A stretch of DNA of 11,960 nucleotides from Chromera velia (taxonomy: Eukaryota > Sar > Chromeraceae): positions 1-11,960 of the forward strand of contig JAHBMJ010003240.1 of NCBI GenBank assembly GCA_018398765.1, in the 5' to 3' direction. Shown here piece by piece: positions 1 to 6,497 of this stretch (its first letter is position 1; each line of letters opens with the position of its first letter). The notes under the pieces were generated by a model that searched no databases, was not told the DNA's origin, and saw only the letters and a list, made by a program, of their open reading frames with translations. Both the position numbers and the translations under genes were made by a program.

Positions 1-138
<138 letters not shown>

Positions 139-249
139 CATAGTTTGCCTCCAGTGGATTTCTTTTTTTTTGTTTTGGCCCCAGACCTTTTAGGGAGGGT
201 TGATGTTCTTTCTGCTTTTGTTGCTTGTCTTCGCACTCACTTTTTGCAG

Positions 250-304
250 GTTAATAATATAAAGCGGCAGGGCAGGCAAGAGAGGCAAGAGACGACGCTC
301 CGAG
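250..304 (+). CDS. Candidate small internal exon, unknown protein
   Basis: This 55-nt segment lies between a TTTTTGCAG acceptor (ends 249) and a consensus GTGAGT donor (305-310). Only one frame is open, reading VNNIKRQGRQERQETTLR and ending in phase 1; the other two hit TAA at once. The product would be basic and glutamine-rich, with no recognisable family. It fits the style of the other short exons in this window, but there is no homology evidence, and an in-phase partner exon was not found between here and 963. Confidence 0.35.
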
Positions 305-962
305 GTGAGTCTTTTGAATAATCAAGTTGTCATCTCAACATCATACCAATACCGGCGGCGCGCGTGGTAGCACTCGATGTCTTTTACTTCGTTCCACTTC
401 TGTTTGTTTGATTGACATTCTTGCTGTACCACTTGCTGCATCTCCTCTCTCTGATACTATTCTTCTCACTCATTCTTTCCCTCTCCTTTTTGCTTCAATC
501 TTTCCCCTCGACGTCTCTTTGTGTTACCTCCTGTCTGCTACAAGACCCAAAAAGTTCTCTTTTGTGTCCTTCTGTGTAGTTGCTCCTCCATGGCTTTCCG
601 TGATGGTGGAGTGTAAGCGAGCCTCAAAATTTGTATCCAAGGTTTGACTGGAAATGCGTGGTTTTCCTCCCTCCTTTCTCGCGCATACTTTGAAATTCGT
701 TTTATTATACCTCTCCCCAATGAAGCATGATCACAGTTCCGGTCACCTAGAACTATGAAAGTATGAACCCATGATATTATGCAGCAATTCAGATGATCAT
801 TGTGCCTGTTACCTGTTCATTTGCGTGCTGCTGCTATGGTCGTTGGGAGAACAAGGAAGGAAGGAAGGATTCGACAAGTCTCCTTCCTTCGCGTTGCCTT
901 GATTGAGTTGTTTGACACAGGTTATCCCTCTTAACCCTTAATTTTTGATTGTGTGGTTGCAG
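305..962. other. Non-coding, intron-like stretch
   Basis: No convincing gene was seen on either strand. It is pyrimidine-rich on the plus strand. A short GGAA run at 853-869 and its complement at 881-889 could form a small hairpin. Open frames here lack coding character. Confidence 0.5.
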
Positions 963-1011
963 GAAAGTTTTCAAGGATAAGGAGAGGTCAGCAGCGAACT
1001 TAATCAAGCTA
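963..1011 (+). CDS. Candidate small internal exon, unknown protein
   Basis: After the acceptor GTGTGGTTGCAG (ends 962), one frame reads KVFKDKERSAANLIKL up to a possible GTGAAA donor at 1012. The reading continues open to 1062 if that donor is not used. The peptide is charged, amphipathic and helix-like. The other two frames stop quickly. No family is recognised, and the link to neighbouring candidate exons is inferred only from strand and style. Confidence 0.3.
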
Positions 1012-1306
1012 GTGAAAACGCTACGATCTTTCTCCCCCGTTGTTTGCTGTGCATACCTCTGACTGGGGCCCCCTCGCTCTCTCCTTTGGCACTCTCCTCT
1101 CTCACCTAGCTATATGGATTTTGTTGGAGTTTTAGTGTGATCACATATCCGGCCATGATGTCGTCGTCTAAATCTAGGTACTTCGTTTTCATGGTTGCTT
1201 CCTCTCTCTCTCTTTCTCTCTTTCTTTTGCCGTTGAGCGATTGCGCGGCTGCTCGCACCTTGAAAGTTTTTCCGTTTTTGCTCTTCTGTGTCCATCTAGT
1301 AGGTGT
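1012..1306. other. Non-coding stretch, pyrimidine-rich
   Basis: It contains a TC-rich run at about 1199-1230. No supported exon was found. It ends with AGTAGGTGT at 1298-1306, the left copy of the target-site duplication of the next element. Confidence 0.45.
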
Positions 1307-1530
1307 CTAGGGGGCCACACTCTATATATAGGTAGATCATGATCCCTGATTTTAAAGAAAAACAGACAAAAATCTAGGAATGTTATGCAAGAAGTTTCAT
1401 AAAAAACTAAAAACTATAAATTAGAGAGAATATGACAGTAATATTAGTTTTTAGGTTGGACTAGAAACATGCATTCATTTTTATGAAAAACTTCGTGTCG
1501 CCAGGTTTTGTTGGGCTGTTGGGCTTGTTG
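1307..1530 (+). repeat. Left terminal inverted repeat of the 1-kb element
   Basis: The outermost 10 bp are identical to the inverse of the right end. The innermost block 1495-1530 matches the inverse of 2094-2121 with one substitution and one extra 8-bp TGTTGGGC unit. The sequence between is diverged but keeps nearly the same length. Confidence 0.75.
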
Positions 1531-2180
1531 TTACAGTACTGTTGGGCTTCACCTTGCCAGGAAACTGTTGGGCGCCCAACATACCCAACATACAACACGC
1601 CTAACAAGAAAGCCTAACATGGCCTAACAGCCCAACAAACACTCCCAACATGCATAACACGCACAATCATAATGATGAGAATGATCTGGAAGAATACTAG
1701 AACAATATGAAACACTGTTGGTGTTCTAGCAGTCAGCCCAGGTTGCCAGAGAGGACCCGGAAGCAGCAGCACCAGCCGCCTTTTCCCTCTTAACCTATAT
1801 CTATTTTCTTCCAAACAGTCCCCTCTCTGAATAATATTTACGGAACACAATAGTGGGAACTTTCTATTTTTCGCCAGTCACACCAGGCCCAAAGTTTCAG
1901 GCTCATACTGCACCAATGTGCAGCGCTGAATGTCTTGAATAGTGTCTGTTATATTTATATGCTTTGATACGTGGACTTGGCGTGTAAAACAAGCTTGTAG
2001 GGAAGGGAGGGGACCTTGTTGGGCTCTGTTGGGCACTATTAGGCTTCATGACCTGTCATGCAGCTGATGAAAGGCCCAACAGAGCCTAACAGGCAACAAG
2101 CCCAACAGAACCTGGCGACACAACTTTAGACTGACATTTCTTAAGACTGAAATTAAACTAAAGATTGAGAATAGCCCAAC
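1510..2180. repeat. Cluster of GTTGGGC / GCCCAAC motifs inside the element
   Basis: GTTGGGC occurs at 1510, 1518, 1541, 1567, 2018 and 2028. Its complement occurs at 1574, 1630, 2074, 2100 and 2174. Related variants such as GCCTAAC lie between them. At 1567-1580 the two meet as a perfect 14-bp palindrome. The motif changes orientation across the element, which suggests subterminal binding sites or hairpins; that role is inference. Confidence 0.7.
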
Positions 2181-2307
2181 ATAACACTCTAAAATGTGTT
2201 TCATCTGCTAGTTTTAACCTTATAACTTGGGATATAATATATAGTGTAAAAGGATGTAGGAAAAGTTAGGGGTGAAGCTTAGCTATACCCACAGTACGGC
2301 CCCCTAG
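2094..2307 (-). repeat. Right terminal inverted repeat of the 1-kb element
   Basis: Inverse partner of 1307-1530. Outer end GGCCCCCTAG at 2298-2307; inner block 2094-2121. It is shorter than the left arm mainly because it lacks one GTTGGGC unit. Confidence 0.75.
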
Positions 2308-2428
2308 AGTAGGTGTCCGTCCTTATCGTTCACGCCCTTGTTTTATCTTCACATTTGTGTATCATTTTTTGTTTGTGTTTTTGTTTCAGCTTCTGGTCTT
2401 CTCCTATCTCTTTCTCCCCTCGATGCAG

Positions 2429-2467
2429 GGAGAAAGGGAAAGAAGGCAGGTCCCCCTGGGTGTGAAG
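2429..2467 (+). CDS. Candidate 39-nt exon, basic/proline peptide
   Basis: It is bounded by CTCGATGCAG (ends 2428) and a consensus GTGAGT donor (2468-2473). Two frames are open: GERERRQVPLGVK, and RKGKKAGPPGCE. The second would join in phase to the proline-rich frame of 3023-3131, because one base is left at the end and two bases start the next exon. No family is recognised. The 110 bases before it, back to the transposon, show no other feature. Confidence 0.35.
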
Positions 2468-2838
2468 GTGAGTCCAGTCTGTCAGGCAGCAGTAAATGAA
2501 TGTAAAGGGGGTTTCTGGACATTTATCGCTCCTGTTTGCATATCTTTCTTTCTCTTTCTTCCTGCCTCTATCTCTCGCTCTCTCTCTGTCTTTTTTTCTT
2601 CTCTCTCTCGACTTCTTGTGCTTTCTTCCTTCCTTCCTTCCTTCCTTCCTTTCTTCCTTCCGTTCTTTCTTTCTTTCTTTCTTTCTTTCTTTTTTTCTTT
2701 CTTTCCTTCCTTCCTTCTCTCCTTCCTTCCTTCCTTCCTTCCTTCCTTCCTTTCTGCCTTCCTTCCTTCCTTCCTTCTTTCTTCCTTCCTTCCTTCCTTC
2801 CTCCCTTCCTTCCTTCCTTCCTTCCTTCTTTTTTTTTT

Positions 2839-2878
<40 letters not shown>

Positions 2879-3022
2879 TGCTTGTTTGTTTGTTTATTTC
2901 TTTCTTTCTTTGTTTGGCTTTTGTCGGACGATCTTCGGAAGGCAGGCGCCACTGCAGCAGCATTCTCCCCGCCCCTAATGCTCAATTGCCTCTCTCACCC
3001 TCAATACCAGTACTTCCTGCAG
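2468..3022. other. Repeat-filled intron-like stretch
   Basis: It lies between a GTGAGT donor and a CCTGCAG acceptor and is mostly polypyrimidine tract. Long open frames cross it on both strands (Phe/Ser/Leu/Pro repeats on plus, Lys/Glu/Arg/Gly on minus), but these come from the tetranucleotide repeat and are not treated as genes. Confidence 0.6.
2543..2912. repeat. (CCTT)n / (CTTT)n polypyrimidine tract
   Basis: About 370 bases are almost entirely C and T on the plus strand, alternating between CCTT-rich and CTTT-rich blocks, with a few G or A interruptions. The final part drifts into TGTT repeats (2880-2895). Confidence 0.95.
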
Positions 3023-3131
3023 GTCCACCCATTCCCCCTCCACACCCCCTGGTACCCCCCTCACCATGTCCATCTCCACATCCATCAAATCTACCACCAT
3101 ATCAGTACGTACCACGTGGTGCAGCACAACG
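3023..3131 (+). CDS. Candidate proline-rich exon
   Basis: A 109-nt segment between acceptor CTTCCTGCAG (ends 3022) and a perfect GTGAGT donor (3132-3137). All three frames are open. The preferred one reads PPIPPPHPLVPPSPCPSP and continues with NLPPYQYVPRGAAQ, a proline-rich low-complexity segment with a PPYQY motif. The alternative is histidine-rich. The preferred frame begins with two bases that complete a Gly codon with the single base left by 2429-2467. It is probably a disordered linker of a larger protein; the function is unknown. Confidence 0.4.
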
Positions 3132-3137
3132 GTGAGT

Positions 3138-3646
3138 AATTATGCAGCAATAGAAAACAGATGGACGCGGATGGATGGAAGATGGATGAATGGATATGAA
3201 TGTAGACGGATAGTGGGAGGGGAGGAGAGAGATGGAAGAGGGAATACGGTGAAGGAAGAATGACTGAAAGAGTGAATAGAAAGAAGGAAAGACCTAGGGA
3301 AAGATGCGAACAGAAAGAGACCAAGAAATCCGGAGCCATCGAAGAATGTAGAGGGGCCGCACAAGCATAAAGCAAGACATAAAAGAACAAGAATAAAAAA
3401 TTAAAATATCCATTTTTTTCCGTTGTTCACTTCTCCGAAGTGTCTTGTCTTTCTCGTCCTTTTCCGTCCTTTCGTCTGTGTAAGTCGGTACGAGAGGACA
3501 TTCAGTGTCTTACCCATTAGTATACTTTGATCGCAAAGATTCCCTCCCATACGGTGACCATCTCTTTTCCCTCTGTCCTTTTCCGTGATATATGTATATA
3601 GGTTAACAGAGACTAGAGAGGGAAGTTCCATGCAAAGACCATGCAG
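3138..3646. other. Non-coding stretch with degenerate GATG repeats
   Basis: It contains imperfect GGATG/GAATG repeats at about 3160-3215 and purine-rich sequence to 3400, then AT-rich sequence to about 3420. Minus-strand open frames here are pyrimidine-biased and look accidental. Confidence 0.4.
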
Positions 3647-3732
3647 ACTTGTCTACCGAAGGTGAGGAGGAAGAGGAAAAAGAAGAAGAAAATGACTGGG
3701 AGCCTGTCTCCTCCACAAAGAAAGTCAGAGAG
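3647..3732 (+). CDS. Candidate acidic exon
   Basis: After the acceptor GACCATGCAG (ends 3646), one frame reads LSTEGEEEEEKEEENDWE and then PVSSTKKVRE, up to a GTACAT donor at 3733. It starts with two bases of a split codon and ends in phase 0. The composition (a glutamate run followed by Ser/Thr/Lys) is typical of a disordered acidic region. The segment is one of the more coding-like in this part of the window, but no family is recognised. Confidence 0.4.
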
Positions 3733-3907
3733 GTACATTTTAGTTAGAGCTAGGTGTGTGTCAGGGGCCGAACCTCTATGCGGCTGCGTGGGGGGGGGAT
3801 GAGAATGCGTGAATGAATGAAGACAATGAACAAATGAAGGGTTAGGTGTTGTATTACAGGGGTCCCTTTAGATGGTCGCGGGGGGGATTTTCGGGTTGGT
3901 GGGCTGA

Positions 3908-4195
3908 CGTTCGACAGACTCAGTTGCCCACTTCCTCAGCCTTTTCGGGGAAGAGACCACGACTGTTGGTGTAGGTGGTGGTGGTTCCCCCCCTCCGCCA
4001 GCTCCTGTTCCTGCTTTTGAGGGTGAAGAAAAACAAGAAGGTGACACTGAAGTTAGTGGTGAATCAGATGCTGCAAAGGCTCTAGCTGGTCTTATAAAGG
4101 TTGACCTGTCTGGGCTGCGAGTGTTTCTTTCATCTGCAGAGAGAGACTCTGACTGCAACTGTTGGAACGCTCTGCTGAGGGCAGTGCGAAGCTAG
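3908..4195 (+). CDS. Candidate coding segment, Gly/Pro linker plus acidic region
   Basis: The frame opens after TGA at 3905-3907 and runs to TAG at 4193-4195. A plausible acceptor CTTCCTCAG ends at 3939; from there it reads LFGEETTTVGVGGGG, then SPPPPAPVPAFEGEEKQEG, an acidic Ser/Asp part, and ends LSGLRVFLSS followed by a Cys-containing tail (DCNCWNALLRAVRS). The order linker, acidic stretch, mixed hydrophobic end looks like real protein. An antisense open frame covers the same bases but is a Ser/Pro shadow. The join to 3647-3732 is not in simple phase, so either an exon is missing or one boundary is wrong. Confidence 0.4.
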   Translation, partial: RSTDSVAHFLSLFGEETTTVGVGGGGSPPPPAPVPAFEGEEKQEGDTEVSGESDAAKALAGLIKVDLSGLRVFLSSAERDSDCNCWNALLRAVRS

Positions 4196-4201
4196 GTATG
4201 A

Positions 4202-4498
4202 AGAATTGGAAAGAGAGTTCTGGGGAAGGGAAGGAAGCTTGTGTTTCCATATCCAGCAGAAAAGGGGGAAGGGGTCGAGTGGGTGAACGTCATTGTTAGT
4301 CTGCCTGAGCCTACTTTCGTCAAGCTTCCTTTTCATTCTCGAGTTCCGAATTCGATTTTCAAGCCAAGTCTCTCTGTGGATCCTCCTTACTTTCTTTTCA
4401 GAGAATTCACGATGCCCTTCTTTATTTTGTTGAGAGAAAAGGAACGAGAACTCATGCACTGTGGGCCTTCAAAAATGGTTTTGCATGCACCTTCACAA
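4202..4498 (+). CDS. Open frame of unknown function, possibly continuing the previous one
   Basis: It is in the same frame as 3908-4195, separated only by two close stops (TAG 4193, TGA 4199) around a GTATGA that resembles a donor. It reads RKLVFPYPAEKGEGVEWV, then VIVSLPEPTFVKLPF, and continues to the TG repeat at 4499, where it becomes artificial. The residue mix is balanced rather than repeat-like. It may be an old coding segment, an exon with a misplaced boundary, or 3' untranslated sequence; no family is recognised. Confidence 0.25.
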
Positions 4499-4521
4499 TG
4501 TGTGTATGTGTGTATGTGTGT

Positions 4522-4566
<45 letters not shown>

Positions 4567-4573
4567 TGTGTAG
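4499..4573. repeat. (TG)n microsatellite with TATG interruptions
   Basis: TG dinucleotides with regularly placed TATG units, ending in TGTAG at 4573. That TAG could also serve as an acceptor for the following candidate exon. Confidence 0.95.
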
Positions 4574-4653
4574 CGAGGCGAGATGAAGTTTCAAGATCGA
4601 ATTCTTCATCTAAGGGAGCTCATCACAGGCAAGGAAGGGGGGAATGCTGGCAG
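4574..4653 (+). CDS. Candidate small exon, charged helix
   Basis: Directly after the TG repeat, which ends TGTGTAG, one frame reads RGEMKFQDRILHLRELITGK and then EGGNAGR, up to a GTAGTG donor at 4654. The other frames stop. The amphipathic FQDRILHLRELI stretch suggests a short coiled coil. A microsatellite serving as the polypyrimidine/acceptor region would be unusual, so the boundary is weak. Confidence 0.3.
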
Positions 4654-4673
4654 GTAGTGTCTGCGCTGGTGTA

Positions 4674-4817
4674 GATTGTCTTGCATTGAGGCCGCTGAAT
4701 CTGACAACGTTTGTCTGTCTGTCTCATGGGTTCTTTCTGGAGGCCTTTGGGCGGTCCCTTTGGGGATTCTCTGGCTAGTGGGCTGGGTGGAGGGAAAACC
4801 GGTCCTCCTGAGCTCTG
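4674..4817 (+). CDS. Weak candidate exon ending in a strong GTAAGT donor
   Basis: A consensus GTAAGT donor is at 4818. Two frames are possible before it. One gives EAAESDNVCLSVSWVLSG then LWAVPLGILWLVGWVEGK, with a hydrophobic segment of about 20 residues. The other starts after CTGGAG, joins 4574-4653 in phase, and reads PLGGPFGDSLASGLGGGK but hits TGA just before the donor. The choice cannot be made from sequence alone. Confidence 0.25.
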
Positions 4818-5390
4818 AAGTAAGTTCCTCTAGCCCTTTGTACGTGTCCAATTTATTCGTGCTCATTGAGGAAACTGCTGGAAATGGTAGCGACTGAGGG
4901 GGATAGAAAGAACCAAACGTATAAGATAGTCACAGGGAAAAAGTGAAGCGTCCGTCTATCCATACCTCAGAAACAGAAAAAACGTAGTCTGCGTTCTGCA
5001 GCTTAGTTAGAACAAACATGACGTTCTTTTGATTTTGCAAGTGAGTGATAAAAGCTCAAGTTCTTCATCATGTGCGTGTCAAATCAAGAAGGTTACGCAG
5101 AGAGAATGAAATTTAAAAAATTTGCACTCACTCTCTTTTAAATCGATCGGCTAAAAGAAAAGAAGCGAAGATAGAAGTGACCCTGATGATGTCTTTGACA
5201 ATCCCTGCCCACCGCCATACTCCCCGACGTGTCTTTTAATTACTACGAGAGAGTGGAGACGAACTGCATGGGCATATCATGCATGGTGCTGAAGTGGCCT
5301 CTTTTAGATCTGTGTGTGCATTCGAAATATCCGTGTTAAGTATATTTTTTTGTGTGTGTGTCTTTAAATTGTTTGACTGTCTGCATGCAG
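4818..5390. other. Mostly non-coding stretch with one coding-like patch
   Basis: At about 5157-5232 a plus-strand frame reads SEDRSDPDDVFDNP then CPPPYSPT, which has protein-like composition, but no good acceptor or donor bounds it. The rest is AT-rich or TG-rich and shows nothing else. Confidence 0.35.
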
Positions 5391-5523
5391 TGGGAGGAGA
5401 AGAAGGAGAAATCCCCCCCCGACCTCATGAGCGATGCGGTCCATCTCTGAGGGATAAGGCAGTGAAGGACATGCACGCAAAATCGGTGTCAATGCAGAGG
5501 AGAAAGGAAAAAAGACTATGGTG
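5391..5523 (+). CDS. Candidate exon with GGEEG...PP motif, first copy
   Basis: After the acceptor GTCTGCATGCAG (ends 5390), one frame reads VGGEEGEIPPRPHERCG and continues open to TGA at 5521-5523. A GTCCAT at about 5438 could be a donor. The start of the exon and its acceptor are repeated at 5847-5890, where the frame gives TGGEEGTPPAPPP. This points to a duplicated exon. The product is unknown; the motif is low-complexity and disordered. Confidence 0.3.
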
Positions 5524-5846
5524 AACACGCTGACGGACAGTCAAAGTAGAAAGACAGTCAAATCAACTAAGACAGACAACATATAGTGCAGTGTGTATGC
5601 AGTGAAAAGGAAAGGAGTAGTAGAAAAATATGGTTCGAAAAAGAGAGAGATCGAGTGAGATAGTCTGAAACATCGATTAAAAATACTTAGTCACTTGAAG
5701 ATAGCAGACGCACTGAAAGAGAGGGGTTGAAAGTGAAAAGGTTCCGGAAAAAAGGGCAACCGGGTTAAGGTGTGTCACTGTCTGTTCGATCGTGTTGGTA
5801 AGAGTGCAATTAGGCAAGACTAAGTGGACATGCTTTCTCTGCGTCT
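5524..5846. other. Non-coding stretch between the duplicated exon candidates
   Basis: Purine-rich on the plus strand. No exon with a good acceptor/donor pair was seen. The minus-strand open frame across it has no recognisable motif. Confidence 0.4.
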
Positions 5847-5862
5847 GACTATCTGTATGCAG

Positions 5863-5912
5863 CGACAGGAGGAGAAGAAGGAACCCCCCCTGCCCCTCCT
5901 CCTTTTCAATCG
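5863..5912 (+). CDS. Candidate exon with GGEEG...PP motif, second copy
   Basis: The acceptor CTATCTGTATGCAG ends at 5862 and a GTGCAA donor-like site is at 5913. The frame that matches 5391 reads TGGEEGTPPAPPPFQS. The DNA match to the first copy includes about 17 bases before the acceptor, so the duplication covered intron as well as exon. Another frame would run on into the EGF-like sequence at 5942. No function is assigned. Confidence 0.3.
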
Positions 5913-6122
5913 GTGCAACGAGCCACACAACTACTATGCATAGCAACGCGAAGTGCAGTGCAGTGACCCCTAACTCCTTCTCTTGCAGCTGCAACAGGCC
6001 AACAGCGGCTTCTACGGAGATGGTGTGTCATGCGAAGATGTAAATGAGTGCAGCACTGTGTGACAGGTCTTGGAACGCGCAGTGCTCAGGTCCGCGGGTC
6101 TGGGTGTCGTGTGCTTATGCAG

Positions 6123-6304
6123 ACATCAACGAGTGCGCTCTGAACCACAACGACTACGATGTAAACGCCGAGTACATCAACACCGATGGCAGTTTCGGGT
6201 GCCAGTGTACCCCTCAGGCTGGCTACAAAGGAGATGGTAAGACGTGCATAGACGTTGACGAATGCTCCACAGGGACCCACAGCTGTTCTGCACAGGCAAT
6301 GTGA
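6123..6304 (+). CDS. cbEGF exon remnant: one full domain plus start of the next
   Basis: The acceptor TGCTTATGCAG ends at 6122, and the exon opens with AC, completing an Asp codon split by a phase-1 intron, the usual position for cbEGF exons. It reads DINECALNHNDYDVNAEY, then INTDGSFGCQC, then YKGDGKTCIDVDECSTG and HSCSAQAM before TGA. The calcium-binding D-I-N-E-C and D-V-D-E-C starts are intact. Tyr replaces cysteines 2 (6155) and 3 (6173), which would leave cysteines 1 and 4 unpaired. The exon probably belongs to the pseudogene above. Confidence 0.7.
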
Positions 6305-6470
6305 TACTATGTGAACGGTGCAGGCAGCTTCAGCTGCGTTCAGCTGCAGCTGCAATGAGGGATTTGAAGGCCGCGATGGAGTGAGCTGTGCGAACGTCGA
6401 TAAGTGCACGAGCACAAGTGGGTTGTACACCTGAAAGCATCATACAGAAATACATCGGATGCAAACATAT

Positions 6471-6497
6471 GTAAAGGCGTCGTGCACAAATACAGGT
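6471..6497 (+). repeat. Left flanking direct repeat of the LINE (probable TSD)
   Basis: It begins GTAAAGGCGTCGTG and ends CAAATACAGGT. The copy at 8981-9008 shares the first 14 bases exactly and most of the rest (CAAATTCAGGT). It encodes VKASCTNTG in the EGF frame, so this copy represents the original target. Confidence 0.7.

Larger units (their letters stand above)
1307..2307. mobile_element. Non-autonomous TIR DNA transposon, 1001 bp, 9-bp TSD
   Basis: The element starts CTAGGGGGCC (1307-1316) and ends with the exact inverse GGCCCCCTAG (2298-2307). It is flanked by identical 9-bp direct repeats AGTAGGTGT at 1298-1306 and 2308-2316. A second inverted block, starting GTGTCGCCAGGTT, lies about 188 bp from the left end (1495-1530) and 186 bp from the right end (2094-2121). 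The inverted arms are therefore about 215-225 bp long, with a diverged AT-rich middle. No transposase-like ORF is inside, so it would depend on a transposase encoded elsewhere. A 9-bp duplication with long inverted arms is characteristic of Mutator-like elements (established knowledge); assigning it there is inference. The boundaries are seen directly. Confidence 0.85.
5942..6497 (+). pseudogene. Decayed tandem calcium-binding EGF-like domains
   Basis: About four cbEGF domains follow one another, each normally about 40 residues with six cysteines and a D-(I/V)-(D/N)-E-C start that binds calcium in secreted or surface proteins. Domain 1: NAKCSAVTPNSFSCSCN, then in another frame SGFYGDGVSCEDVNEC; an 8-bp tandem duplication (5992-6007) causes the shift, and TGA follows at 6060. 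Domain 2 (6123-6247) is open but two expected cysteines are Tyr. Domain 3 (6248-6392) has TGA at 6302 where cysteine 3 belongs and a 10-bp tandem duplication (6329-6348) that shifts the frame; it resumes as SCNEGFEGRDGVSC. Domain 4 starts NVDKC, has TGA at about 6432, resumes as VKASCTNTG, and is cut by a LINE at 6498. The domain family is certain. The host protein (fibrillin-, Notch- or adhesion-like) cannot be told. Confidence 0.85.

Noticed and set aside
2357-3139. Long open frames on both strands through the polypyrimidine tract
   Set aside because: Their Phe/Leu/Ser/Pro and Lys/Glu/Arg content follows directly from CCTT/CTTT repeats; several frames are open at once on both strands.
3868-4158. 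Minus-strand open frame rich in Ser and Pro
   Set aside because: It is antisense to the acidic, Gly/Pro plus-strand frame at 3908-4195, which has more natural composition, an acceptor, and neighbours on the same strand.
6302-6304. TGA at an EGF cysteine position read as reassigned UGA (Cys)
   Set aside because: Frameshifting duplications, Cys-to-Tyr changes and further stops show decay, and other TGA codons sit where Cys is not expected.
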